This document shows positions 48,285-61,449 of a stretch of 64,000 nucleotides of DNA, piece by piece. A program made the translations under genes and the position numbers. Positions within the stretch are counted from its first letter, which is position 1, and each line of letters begins with the position of its first letter. This stretch comes from Paragonimus skrjabini miyazakii (Eukaryota > Platyhelminthes > Trematoda > Plagiorchiida > Troglotrematidae): contig JTDE01000130.1 in NCBI GenBank assembly GCA_014338405.1, positions 171,184 through 235,183 on the forward strand, in the 5' to 3' direction. Below the pieces are notes generated by a model. It saw only the letters and a program-made list of their open reading frames with translations, did not search any database and was not told where the DNA came from.

Positions 48285-51200
48285 ATTTCACACACGAACA
48301 AACATTTGCCAAGCAACCCGGGTGAATGGATATTACGATGTTATTGCGTGTAGAAGATTTTAAATTGTTCAGCCAAGTTTCAGTACTTCTTTTCTTAGTA
48401 CTGTATCCGATCAACCTAATTTGCCCTCAGAAGTCTTGACTTCAGGTCCTGCAACAGCTTACTACAGCCAAACTTCAAAAAATATTTGCTGTTTTTCTTA
48501 GAAGCATGTAACAGTAGATGCAGCGTATTGCTGGGTAGGCTCATCCTTACAGATTATTCTGGAGTGTTCTCTTTTATACGACCTTTTGTGGCATTTACCG
48601 GATACCAAAAAATTATCAAATTTCACCCAGTAATGTTTCTATAGTACTTCACAAGGCTCACTGTGAAGTATTTGTGTTAGGTTCTGTTCGATGTTTCCAT
48701 CAAGATCAGCACCAGCAACAATAGTCCCTTAACAAAGGATGGCACTGGTGCGGTCCCACGAATTTTGTCACTGATATACGAAGTTTTGGGAGATCCGGTT
48801 CGAACGAGGGACGTATTCAAGTTTTCAACCTTTCTGCACAGAGTCCATAATCATGAGATATATGCGGTTAGACCTTCAGTACAGTAAACCAACCGAATAA
48901 CAGCCTACACTGCTGGTTGGAAGATTACACAGTCTGCCATATCTGAAGTCAATCTACTCAGGCGTACATACATGCAGAAAACAGTTCGCTTAACTATAAA
49001 CAGACATATATATTCATATGCATATATGTGTCTGCCTATACCTGATGGCTTGGCGCGATCAGGCCATTTAGATATACAACATCTTTGTTCACTACCTTCT
49101 GCTTTTATTTGAATGAAATTTTTGTGGATCCAGGTAAAATTTACGTTTGAAACCTGTGGTCAACTGCTACTGAATTCGACCGGTGTTCATCAACTGGGTA
49201 GGTTTTTTACACTGTAGTTAATTGATCAGAAAACCAAAAACCAGCGTTGACTGCACGTGTTCTAATAAGCGCCATATATCACGGGAAAATTTGCTCTAAA
49301 TTAAAGCGCCGTACGGTAAATTTGGGCCGAGACAGATAAACCTCATTGTACTGCACCTAAACATAGTAGCAATATTACGCAAGTTTTCAGTTCATTGGAA
49401 TATAATACAGATGTCAAAGACAGGCAAATGTGTGGGGCTGTGAATAGTCAGCAAATGATCAACCTTTGACCAAAAATGGTTACCTACATCAAAATTTATC
49501 CGAGCAAGAGATTTTTGGTGAAACAGTCCAAAGACTTTCTTTCTTTAAATCATCTCAAGCACACGACTGACATGCGGTTTGTAAATTATTCCACTGCACT
49601 TTCACTAATAGTTACGGGCTGCTTTATAAAACTCATTTGTTAACTTGCCGAAGACCACACTGTAGATGTTTAGACAAGCTTTCATTTGAAAAAGTGGTAC
49701 TGTCTTATGCGTATAACAATTAAATAGTAGTCATGAACGTTAAAATTATGTCAGCATGAAGAACGGTGATATCTAGCATGACTAGATATGAAAAACGAGC
49801 GCCTATATCACTTATAAAGTTTGCTGATTTATCGGAACACTTCCGTAACATTAATTTTCAACTGTATTTCGACCACCGTGTATTATACAGAGCTGATCGA
49901 AGTCAGAACAGAACACTTGGAGGTGTTTGAAATCCCAACAGATTTCTGAAAACAAACCTCTATTGATATATTTTATTCTTTGGGCAAGGATCGTTTTGTT
50001 TGGAAGAACTGTGGAACATCTCTGTGTTAATGACTCGTCACCAACAGGGACCACTTCGGTTATCCCTTTGAACAGAACTCGTTTGAGATTTCTTTGCCGA
50101 TTATTCCGTAAAATATAGAGCTGCTGAATTTCCCAGGTCAAATATTTCGTTAGACTTGCTTGATGTGATATTTTCGAAGGAGTTTGACACCTTGCGGTTC
50201 ATCCAATCAAATTCGTCGTTTAACTGCTTAGCACGAGGATTCTACTGAAAAAGATCATTGCATCAGCACTGCTGATGAAAGTTACCAATTTTGCGGCGTC
50301 ACAGATGAACCGGTAAAACATAAGTACAAAGTTTCACACTGTCTTTGCGTTGCACCAACGTTCTGAAAGGTTCGTGCCACAGAAATGCATATTACATGAC
50401 AGCAACTTAAACAGCGTTTGGAGGGTTTGACGGCGTTAGACGATGGCGGCAAATAGCAAATGCCTGACGACACCACTGTTTATGCCACGACGACACAAAA
50501 CGGATAGTGAATGTGACATGCTGACAGTAGAACAGTGTAACATCAATAAATGATTTAGTAGATTCGGCACAACTTATAACCAGTCAGCGTTGACTATGAT
50601 GCATTTGTAATCACCACTGCAATGATTCAGCAAATATAATGCGTCTAGCGTTTGCTTTTTACTAAGCAGCTTAAAAAGTTACACATATTTACCAACAGCG
50701 TTTTGAACAACTTACTAAAACAATAAGATGATTTTCATTTTTAGCTCAGTCGATGAGATTCGGGCTGAAGAATATCCTATGAAAAGTAGAACGTTCAAGT
50801 GGGCATTTTAGAATCTGTTTAAACAGACCGGAGGTGATCGTCATCTGAGTTCTGGTAATTTCTATTGTTTTTAAATTATTCATGCCTCTCCGCCAGTAGA
50901 AATATTTGTGTATCTTTCACAATGTGTACGACGAGACTTCGGGGTGTTCTGTTTGGTTCGGCGAACCACGTTTTGATTATCCAACAACCTACAAGATAAT
51001 TCTACCCACACGGCTGCTATCGATGACCATCAGAGCAATCAAAGATGGAACGTGCCGCCAACTTGTTCTCTGCTATTATGCAAAGAAATAATGACAAACT
51101 TAACCAAACTGTTATTTTACGTATACCGCTTTCAAACAGAATCATTCCAAGTGCCATTTCCAGAAATGTCACATTGTACCTTCGAAATCTTCATCCCCGG

Positions 51201-53760
51201 TGTTTTGTGAGCGTTATCGTTCGCTTTTGGATTAATTAGGTATTAAGATGCGTAATATTCTGTGAATTGATGGAAGCATTTACGTGAAAGTATTTTACTT
51301 CATAGGTTTCGTTAAGCTGACCAGTACTTCTTTCAGTAAATGCTCTGACTTTGACGCTCCGCTGAACGCTCTAAATTACAGTCAGAAGACCGGTACAAAG
51401 TGAAAAAATTGAATTCAGAGTTTATTCCAAAGATTATTTGACCGCTTGTTGCGGACAAAAAAATAGCGTCAGTAGCCCTCAGAGAAAAAGTGGATGCAAA
51501 AATCGTTTCGAAAAAATTACATTTCATTTGTTATCTATTAAGCAGTTTGTATACTCAGGTCATCCCAAAATAACGCCTGGCAGCTATAAGTTAAAAGGCT
51601 TAGGGAAACTTTCGACGATTTTCATAAATCGACAACTTCCAGCCACCGAAATATTAATCTCCATCCACTGTAAAACAACTATTTGTTTACAATCAAACAC
51701 ATCACAGTTAATCTTAACCTTTTTGAAACAACACTTACAGACTGTAGGAACGTCTAACAAATTAACTGCCAGACATTACTTCAGACGGCAATTTTTCTTT
51801 GACGATTATTCCAATTTTATTAATCACACCAACCAACATTGAACTGCTCAGGATGATTACATCACCTAACAGCCTAAATCGCAGAGCTTTCTCACCTCTG
51901 AAACTTTTATCTCTGAAGTTTTATTTGATGCATTCCGCTACTGTTTGGTTAATGTAATCTAACTTGACTGCAATGATAGTTGATCATTAGGTCCTGAAAC
52001 CGTATTCGAAAGGATTGAATTCATAAAAAGATAACGTGAAAATGTGTTGACATATAAGTTTCTGATAACTTTGGCAATTTTATGAAACATACATTTAATT
52101 ACGAAATATTTATGAAAAACATATAGCTCAGTCACATTTTGCACGACATAGTCTAAGGTATTTGCGGTTTGAGTGAGAAGGAATAATTAGCGCAGAGTAC
52201 TTTAATTAAAAAATTGCATCTCAAACCAAGTGTATGTTATCGCAGACAGAGACGATCAGAAACACATAACACTACCTTGTTTTGTTAACACACAAAACTG
52301 ATTTGTTCACTAGCGAACAGTGACTTTTTTTGTAGATTTGCTTTGGATTTTGCACGTCCACACCGCTCACAGACGCGGCAAAACCTGCTCAAGTATAAGC
52401 CGTTTATTGTCAGTGTTCCGAGTTGATTCAAATGTGCAACAGAAAACGTTTTTTGTATGTGTACGTGTTTTCAAGAGCCATCAGCTCTTTAAAAAGATAG
52501 ACACTAATCAAGCCGATATTAAAAACAACTGAAGGCTATTTTTCAGTATTCTTCCAAACATATAATGATCCAGATCGTATATGTGTGAACACAGTGTTAC
52601 ACAACTTTGTAAAATGTATGTAACGTTCTGTCACTTAGATGGGTCTTTCATAATGGATGAAGAAATGAAATGTAATGGAAAACAACCATGTTTGTTTAAA
52701 TTCAAGGTTTTGGTACTGCAACTTTAATATAACTGACATCTCTTTACATCCTAAGCTGCTGAGTTGCTTCAGATTCGAGCCCACTGGGACGTTTTAGTAT
52801 TCACCAGTTCAACATTACATATGAAAACAAATTATTTCCAATTGTAACTACCATAGTGACATTTGTTGTTCTTTCATCTGTTCTCCATAGAAGTATGAAT
52901 ATGCTTTGTACTTGTTTGTTTGTGACACAGATGCAATTTGGGAGAAACTAGTTTACGACTTACGCGAGACTGGTAATTAAACTGACATTCTTCTTGGCAC
53001 ATTTTCGGAATGTTGAGGGTGGGGGACAAATATTTGTTTTTTAGCGCAAGCTTATAGCTGGATTACTTCTGATTATGAATATTTAATGAAGCGTTCTCAT
53101 ATGCACTTTAGTATGGCTGGGGATAGTATACTTAATTACAATTTTCAACGGATAAATTTGCAACAATTGTTGCAGCATATGCATTCAACCATAATGTTAT
53201 CGTTACGATTTACACTTTGTATGTACCTGGTAGGCGGGTTTACTTCATTTGTAAATGGGAGTTTTGCCAATTTTCCAGTTTATTGACAGATAAAACTGTG
53301 GTTTCTAAAAATCTACATTGTAGTTTTCCGTTTACAATATGACACATTATTTTCTGTTCGTGATATGCAACGGCAGGAGGCTGAAAGTACACCTTTCTTG
53401 CTATTGTAACGGGAATTTCGTATGTTGAGCAATATTTATGTTTGTTTGTGTGCAGTGTACTCCTGAGTTAATAAGTCACTGATTTCTTCGAGACTGATTT
53501 TTAATCAGTAATGTGACAACAAATTCAACTGATTTAGGAAAGTACCTTCAAGCCTTCTCCCCGCATGCACATATAAGGCATTGGATAACCATCATCGGAG
53601 CTGAATTGTTAACTTATCCTTGTGGCTGGTTAATTGACCTACCTACAGTTTACAGTTAATAAATTATAACAATCTGCTTAGACATATGAAAAACCGGAAA
53701 TCAATCAGCCATTGAGCGGAAGGAAGTACATCAGTCAAGGATGTTAGTTCACACAGCTTC
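48285..53760. other. AT-rich stretch, nothing recognised
   Basis: Open frames at 49,851-50,141, 50,906-51,239, 51,438-51,842 (134 codons), 52,320-52,532 and 53,086-53,286 were examined and not recognised. An imperfect palindrome of alternating AT sequence sits at 49,001-49,034. Confidence 0.5.
49001..49034. repeat. imperfect palindrome
   Basis: CAGACATATATA at one end mirrors TATATGTGTCTG at the other, around a CATATG centre. Probably a simple AT/CA-rich repeat. Confidence 0.45.
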
Positions 53761-53769
53761 CTACAATCC

Positions 53770-53870
53770 CGGTAACCATGATCCTGTGGTCAAGTGGATG
53801 AATATCTGGAACACAATATGCCGTTTATTTGCAGGTCATGGGTTTCATTCTGCACGTGGGTGATACTGAT
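53770..53870 (+). repeat. tRNA-like SINE head, third kind
   Basis: GTGGTCAAGTGGATGAATATCTGG (53,786-53,809) fits an A box in a tRNA-like context, and about 35 bases on, GGTCATGGGTTTCATTCTGCACG (53,834-53,856) fits a T arm with B box (CATGGGTTTCATTCTGCACG against GTGGGTTCGATTCCCAC). The distance between boxes is right for a tRNA gene. Mutations in both boxes rule out a working tRNA. Overlapping open frames on both strands here are by-products. Confidence 0.4.
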
Positions 53871-53874
53871 AAGA

Positions 53875-56800
53875 TTCCGCACTTTGATGGTGGTCACGGG
53901 AACCAAATTTCTGCAAAAACCCTCTATCAATTCCGTCTGTGGCTGTGGTGCGTGCTTGCTTGTTTGCAGACTAATCACAAAACGGCAAAGTGATCTTCGC
54001 CTACGAACAAAGGAAAGTGCTACAGCTAAGGAAATTAGAACAGCTAGTAACCTAAGATGGATTGAACAAAACATTTCTGAACACGTGAAGTAATAGAGGA
54101 ATGCCATTTACTTGTCAGGACCAAATAAACAATAACATAAAGCGTATTCCTACAGCAAATAACACGGGCGGGTGGTAATCAGTCAACTGTGGTGCGAAAA
54201 CTACTAGGCCCGGATCACCCGAGATTGGCTTGCAATAGGTTAGGATCAAATACATGTTCCTTGGGTTGAGCTTAAGACTAAGATTTGGCCTCTAATGAGG
54301 CGAATGGTTAGAATGTATTTTGCGAAACCAGATACTGATAACTTGCAAGTTTACGTGACAGTTCTCTTTCTTCCCCAACCCACACATGCACACATTTAAA
54401 CAGACGCTCCTCCAATGTAAAGTTCAAGTATCTTCTGATCTTCCGCAGATCAACTGATTTGCATTCACGAATAAATTGGTAAATACAGTGTAGAGTGACA
54501 ACGACTGACAGGTTTCCCTGGATTGCAGACGCTGACACATTCCGAGCCCCAAGCAAGTACCTAGAGTTTAGTTACATTAAAAGCTAACCTGAAAATTGTA
54601 TCAAGCTGGATTCAACATCACTTGCCAGTGCCCAAAGTTTTCCCACTCATAGCACCTCAGCTAATTATGTTCAGTAAGATCTGTTAGGTTCCAATTTTGC
54701 ATTTGTAAGAACAAGACAGTGAGTAGTATACAAATCAGTGTTAGAAATTGGAGTTCAACTAAGCTTTTTAAAAACAAACATTACACAGTGAAACTGTTAT
54801 ATGTGAACGCTCATTCATACTACTGACGGTCTTCAGTAACACCGAAACTAAAATACAATGCTTCTTTCTGGAAGGGACCGACTGAAAATTCCATGAAAAC
54901 TAGAAAGCCATGCATCGCCAAAAATTATCAATCACTTATCAGTGGTTTCATCAAACTTTGTTATTCGGACCATTTTTATTTTTACAAAGACAGCTTCCTT
55001 ATAATGGGGTTTCATTCTAGTGTTCTGGTCTGTGAATTTCAGGAAAGTAATTATGAGAGAATAAAACGGAAGTGTCCAAAACTAGTTTCTTTGCAAGACC
55101 GTCTTCTATATATAGTTATTTTTTGAATGCGTGAATAATACGCTCATTGAGAAGCGTTTGTTCGACTGGTTGGACAAAACTTCTGTTCAGGGGATCACGT
55201 GAATAGTATGTGAAAGGTTCTTCTATGGAGGAGGTCCGAGAATAAAAGGCAGTTTTTGACTTTAACTTCACAAGCACCAGGCGAGTTACGACAATTGCTA
55301 TTTGTCTGTTGTTCATTTAGTCCTCAGTTGTCATTTGTAGAAAGTCTATCAGTGTAAATATAAACTTACTGCCTGCAAGTCGATATAAATTGCGGATAGT
55401 TATCAGCCCTTAGGCTCTGTCTTGCTTATTACAAATGAGCACAATTGCAGCTCGTGGACACGTCCTCGAAGTTACTGCCAACAGCACCGAGCAACTCATG
55501 ACAGCAGTGTATATGTTGTCAGCAAAATATTGGAGCTACAAATGAATGATAGGCTTTATGTTTTCTCGTATGTCAAACAAATTGTACTAGCGGCTCACCG
55601 TTCCTCTTCAAAGTTATCAGTTGCAATTTTATCTCACATAGATTGTCCAAGAAATCTTGACAAATACGGTTATCCGGTCCTTGTTATATGTACGAGGTGC
55701 ACGGCCGTTTTAATACATTCCGTGCTTCCGGCTTGTTTTTTGACACATTTTCTTCATTGAGATTTGTAGATTTCAAGTAATATTTTGACCTCAAACGAAC
55801 TCGTTAATTAACACCTCAGATTTTGTCAACCATTTATACCAGTCCCATAAAAGGTTTTGCTTCCAAGTAGCGAATATCGATTCTGTCCGCGTCTATTAGC
55901 ACGATTCCTCAAGCACAGAGATAAATCCTTGAGGAAATGAATTATTAATGAACTAGTTGCTTTTGCCAATCTAGTTTTCAGATTTGAAAAATTGTATACG
56001 AAAAATTGCGTGCCTTTTATCTATTAAGTCAAGGAAGCAATAGTCAATTAGTTTAGGAAAGCATCATTTTCTATTACAAGTGGTGTGAAAGTCAAACATT
56101 AATTGTGCTTTTGTTGATGATGATTACGGATTAAATAGGATTAAAGCGATGCTTTTGAAAACTCAAACCGGTTCGTTTGTGAGTAAATTATAAGCTGCTC
56201 TATCTTCTCGTTAATTGGTTGTTGACCTCAATAAAAATGCTCTCCCCTGAGATGATTAGGCAGTCAACGTATTGTTAACAAGCAAATTTTGCTAGTCATT
56301 TGAATAATGCGGTCATGCCCGGTATGTCGCCAGTAGATAGCTGATCTACGTGGCAGTCTCATGGGTTGTTTCAAATCTCAGTTGTCAGAAAAAATGCACT
56401 ATCAAGAGGCTCTGGCATTAGCATAAGTTATGACTGTATCTTCCTTCGAAAAATAGTCTGAATTTGAACGTTGAGTTCAAGTCTTTGCTTCCTTCATGTT
56501 TTACCAACGGAATGCCCCTGGACTCAACAATATTGATCAATTTTACTATGTTGTAAATCATTAAACTTAAGCTCTACAACCTGCTTCTTCCTTGTACATT
56601 TTAAACGTTACTATTACGAATACAGATTCTTCCAGGAAAATGTATCAGGTTTTTGCAGCACTAGGTGCCACACCATGTGAATGGCAAGAATTTTTTTAAA
56701 AAAAAAAAATGGCAAGAATTTTTTTAAAAAAAACAACCGACGTTAATCATATAAACATGCATAAACATGTGTTTTCCTCTTATTTGTTGAAGTTTCATTT

Positions 56801-57975
56801 ACGAACCTCATGAAAAAATATTTCCCTACAATAATGTCGAGTTAGATTGGTAGCACATTGCAGAAGAACAGTGTAACGGTGTTGTATTTCGTGTTACATT
56901 CTTCGTACACTATTGATTGTTTTGTAGGTTTACTTCCTACGATGTCAGCTTAGATCATTTGTTCACCGATAATGCACCTTGAATACTTCGTCCAAGCTGC
57001 TAAGTCTCAACCCTAGTTTGTGTAGCATGGAAAGTTGTGATCCAGTAAACTTATGGCTGTAAACTGAAGTATTGGGCTGAATCCGAGCAAACCGCAGGTC
57101 ACATTTCCCAACACTATCAAACAGTAGGGCTACATTTTGGAACACTGTACGCTTAGAAACTATGTGAATATGTCGTCAGTATTTTACTATTCTCCGACTT
57201 ATTTAATTGCGAATAAACACCTTCATTTTGTGTTGCGGAAGTTTTGTCCAGCTTCAAACTTATACAAATTTACATTATGGAAGTCCACGTATACTTCAGA
57301 CCTTCACCAAAAATACATCACAACACCCTGAACTGTCTTTCAGCAGTGTGTGCCATATCCAGGCAAACACCCGCGTTTTCCATAATTTTCATCAAGAACA
57401 CAAAAGCCAACAAGCTGGCTTTAAATGTAGGAAGTCAACTTAGTTACATACAACATTGCAGCTACCGTTTGCTTACTGTGTTGACCAACAGAAGTAGCAC
57501 CCACCAACGTTTAACAGATATGAGAGGGAATCGCTCCTAACTGACAAGGTGAATACCAAACGTTTATCGGATATTTGAATATATCATTGTGACCCTACAT
57601 GTGGGACAGCGTTCGCTGTTTTTGAGTGACCGAAAAACTATTGGTACTCCTAACATTTTGTCATGCATATATTCTGTCCACATTATTTGTCGATCCTTGG
57701 GAGAGAGTACGTAAGTATGTAAGTACATCAGGATGCCCATAAAGTGATGAGTACAACTCACCTGCTATACGTATGCCTTATATGTACTAAGCATTCTTGT
57801 CAACAATCTAACCACTTTTGATCCACAATTTTGTTAATAGATATTTGGTTGGTAACATGGATGTACGGGGGTTAACGCGGCACCAAATCAATGACTGTTC
57901 GTCATATCTGAAACTGATTCATACAGATATTTCACATCATGTAACATCGGAAACGCACCAGCTGGAAATCCTTAC
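53875..57975. other. AT-rich stretch, nothing certain
   Basis: Open frames at 54,308-54,556, 54,893-55,126, 55,422-55,760 and 56,963-57,540 were examined and not recognised. A tRNA-like B box may lie at 56,366-56,386 (TCATGGGTTGTTTCAAATCTC), too broken to call. A 28-base tandem duplication is listed at 56,681-56,736. Confidence 0.45.
56681..56736. repeat. 28-bp tandem duplication
   Basis: ATGGCAAGAATTTTTTTAAA followed by a run of A occurs twice in direct succession, starting at 56,681 and 56,709. The two copies are nearly identical, so the duplication is recent compared with the other repeats here, or it is an assembly artefact at homopolymers. Confidence 0.75.
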
Positions 57976-57980
57976 TGTAG

Positions 57981-58139
57981 CAGGTGCTGCGGAACAAATC
58001 GTTAAACTGGGATGTTCGGCAAGTTGAAGGTAATGAATTGACTGTGGATAAACGTTGGGTGGATGCAAAGGTGTTCACTAATCGTTCACTTAGCCTGTGG
58101 TTATCACGAGCTTATATAGAGGCGAAAAGTGGTTCAATG
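57981..58139 (+). CDS. candidate internal exon, unknown protein
   Basis: Exactly 53 codons between an acceptor (CCTTACTGTAG) and a donor (TCAATG|GTAAGG), phase 0 at both ends. The peptide looks like an ordinary globular protein: basic and Trp-containing (NWDVRQVEGNE), then VDKRWVDAKVFTNRS and LWLSRAYIEAKSGSM. Composition and codon usage are less AT-biased than in most open frames nearby. No family was recognised. Of the exon candidates here it is among the most protein-like. Confidence 0.28.
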
Positions 58140-58229
58140 GTAAGGAAAAATTTACTAACAACTTCTACACACTCGGTTAAACTTTATCGGATTGTGTTTG
58201 TATTTCAACAAACTGTGCCCAGCTGAACT

Positions 58230-60295
58230 CTCCGATGTATCACCTTCAACAGAAGGCAGGTTGTATGCATTCCAGAATAACCATGTTGCACTACTCACAT
58301 TGAAAACTAAACAATTTATAATTTGTGAAAGTTCGGGGATTCAGGTTATTTCATAATTGAACACCACCTACACTCGATCACGGCCTTTGCATTGAGATAA
58401 ACCTTTTGGCTAGCCCACTCCATTTAGACTGTTAATCCTTGAAGAGATGCCTGATATTTGCGTTTATCACCGGGTCCAAACAATTTTTTAACTAACACCG
58501 TACGCAAGATTGTATTACTCAGATGGACCGGAAAATGAACCTAATGAAATCAATTTACCTCCGTTAAAGCTCTCCAGATAAACATAATTCAAACGAGGCT
58601 TGCACAAATAACATTTTCGTCACAGGTTTTGACCTCAACTGACTGGATTAATCTACCCACTAGGGCGATGTAAATAACCAGTCAAATAACACCAGAGAAA
58701 TAGTTATTAATATGGCATTATACTGACGTGTTGATTTTCAAACCTTATGGGCGTGCGTCAATGTATTTTTCTCAATACAACTACCCCATGCAGTAAACTT
58801 GGTACTGTCTGTTATCTCCCTCCACGTAGACTTGTTCTACAGACGGTACTTTATAGAAATGAGTAGAGACAGTTAAAAAGTAGTCTGCTTGGGACAGCAA
58901 AAATGGTTACAATTAAAACGCGAAGGAACCGCTTCACCTTAGGAGAAGCACCTGAAGTGGTAGAATGAACCATGTAGGATTATTTAGTGTGATGAATCCA
59001 CAGCGGTTTCACATGAATCAAAGAACTATTAAGGACACCTTTGTGTTAATAGTACAGAGGGACCGCACCCGAATCATTTTAACTCAAGGGTGACAGATTC
59101 CTTTTTAATAAGTAATGGATAGCAACCTATAATAGTCGACAACTCGATTGTTTTCCCTTCCCGCTATCAACGTTTATTTATACATCAATAGTTGCTAATT
59201 AAGTGCTGTTACCTAGGCAACGAATGTGTAACTAGGACTTTCATTATCTTTGATTTGTTTTAATGGGGCGTAACAAACAAAATGAAATTCAGATGTAACA
59301 TTTGTACAGATGCTCACTTAAAATGTCAGATCTTATAAAATCATCCTATGGTTCATACGGTTAGGAAATACGATATCGTATTGGCGTTTACACGCGATTC
59401 GCCCAATTGCCTTAGTTTATTACGGAGTGCAATATCGTAAGTGATTTGTTAAAAATCGTTTCCATTTGCTAAAGTAACGTCTCTGCCATATATGAAATAC
59501 ACTACAAAAACACTACAATTTCTAAGTCTTGAGATGTTAATTATTTGCAAATGTTCGATAACGTAATCTAGACCAACTAACTAGTTGAATTGCTGGAGTA
59601 TGATTTGAGGTGACTACATTTTTAATAATTATGAATCCAGTGCTGACACTGGCATATTACTATACTGTGAAGTATGCTGAACCACACAAGCTTTCTAGAG
59701 CGGGCTGTGTGGTTTTTTCAAGATAATCAGACAAAGTTTTCCCTATGGCTTCGCGTTTTCACAGATTAGCTTGCAAATGGATTTAATACATTGATCAGCT
59801 GCCTATAACGGCCTTATTCGAACAAAATTATTACATTAGAAGTCAGCCCTAGTGAGTTGTGATTTCATCGATTAGTGATCATAAAATGTTACAGCATATC
59901 AGACGCCCAACGTTGTCGAAGTGCGTAGTCTTGATAAAAATTCGAACCGACAAAAACGGAAAACGACAGGAACAAAAACAGCTAAAATTATTTTCTGTTA
60001 GAACTCGCTTCCAGAAAGTATTGTTCACAGTAACAAATGACAAATGCCTGTAAAAGAACACATTCAGGTTCAATTTAACGAAATGTCGTCACTGGAATAA
60101 ATAGTTCTTAACCAACGGGAAACACAAGATGAGAGGAAGCGATTCACGTGGTGTCCACCGAAATAACACATCGTAGTTTCTGAGCACACACGTACGTGTA
60201 AATAACGTTGAACGGGAAAAATATTTCGGAGGGCGAAAGTCATTTCTTAATGGAATAAGCACACAAACAATAAAATGGAAATCAAAATTGTAAGG
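58230..60295. other. AT-rich stretch, nothing recognised
   Basis: No domain, RNA gene or long repeat was seen. The open frames at 59,859-60,073 overlap on opposite strands and are of chance length. Confidence 0.5.
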
Positions 60296-60301
60296 AGGCC
60301 G

Positions 60302-60386
60302 AGTATCAGGGCTGCCGAAACGTCAACAAAAATTGTTCTTGAGCATGTTAAGAGATTTTGAGGCCTGATACTAAACGTCTCGGCAG
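60302..60386. repeat. pair of crossing inverted repeats (pseudoknot-capable)
   Basis: AGTATCAGG (60,302-60,310) is complementary to CCTGATACT (60,364-60,372), 9 of 9. CTGCCGAAACGT (60,312-60,323) is complementary to ACGTCTCGGCAG (60,375-60,386), 11 of 12. The four segments come in the order A, B, A', B', so RNA from either strand could form an H-type pseudoknot. Alternatively the two halves are inverted, shuffled pieces of one repeat. Confidence 0.6.
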
Positions 60387-60389
60387 ACT

Positions 60390-61440
60390 GGTGCATGCGT
60401 TTCCGGTTGCTCCGAAAAACCACGCAGAATGCATCTAGAATCTTGAATCTGTGTCTTATTTGATTTGTGGTTTGATACTGATGATTTTGGTTGTTGTCTT
60501 TTGGCCTCCAAGCAGGCGCCTGGCGTTTATACTTGCGTTCGCAACCACTTGGGAATTCGCTGCTTGAGGTGAAAAGCTAACTGCAGCTTCATGAATGCTT
60601 GCATAAACAGTAAGGTGTGACAGACGAAGGCTGTTCTTTTGCAGCTGGAGCAAATGGTTCACTGTCTTATACATAATTTTGCAGCGCTATAGGATCTGGA
60701 TACATCGACTGTTGGGCGCGTATCGTTGACATTGCCGACCAGTTGTTCCCTGAAAACCGGAGTTCTGAATACACCGTCTGCTTCGTTGCCGTCGTTATCC
60801 ATATGTCTGGGGTGATGACACAACTATCATTCTTGTTAAATTGTAAAGGACACCCTGTTGGCCTGTAGGGTATCTGTGAGTGTGTCAACTTCAAATGGTA
60901 AATTTTCCTCCCTACATAAACCATGCGCAATGTGAGGCAGCTTTCAAACAAGGTTATTCTAATATTGCACTATCTAAATGAGCTTTCAGTAGATGAGCCT
61001 TTTTATCGTGCTGTCAGACCTGATAACTACTATGTCCAGGAACGAAAGGCAGTTGCCTCATTCCTTTTCTCTAGTTAGCTTGAAATTCGGACGTGTTTAG
61101 TTCAACTCCGAAAATTCTCAAAAGTGGTCAGAATGTTGCACATGCAACGCTTGCACAGTATCGGCTTTAACGAGCTTTCACATATTCTAGAATCTTCTCT
61201 TGCCATGAAGAAATCATCTAGAAAAAGACCAAATGGACTGCTCACTGCAAACTTGTTCACATGCAGGAAAGTGATTGTCTAGAAGCAGAACTTCACATCA
61301 TGTGTGTGTAAAATAAATCAGGATTTCAGATCGATCACCGGGATAGGTAAGGAGGAATCATGCAGACGTCACATCAAATGAACACATCAGTCTGTCCCAA
61401 AAATCAAAACCGTCTACACAACTCACTATCTTAAAGCTGG
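60390..61440. other. Unassigned, GC-richer stretch upstream of the R2-like fossil
   Basis: Two adjoining minus-strand open frames (60,456-60,674 and 60,667-60,951) were not recognised. On the plus strand, upstream parts of an R2-like protein would lie here, but no zinc-finger or early reverse transcriptase block could be matched. Confidence 0.35.
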
Positions 61441-61449
61441 CTCTCAGAC

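Noticed and set aside
51438..51842. 134-codon open frame, plus strand
   Set aside because: No splice borders or motif support it, its composition is typical of AT-rich random translation, and it starts at a non-ATG codon.
53790..54107. Open frames of about 100 codons on both strands
   Set aside because: They overlap on opposite strands and cover the tRNA-like SINE head. A Tc1-like helix-turn-helix reading of the plus frame was considered but not convincing.
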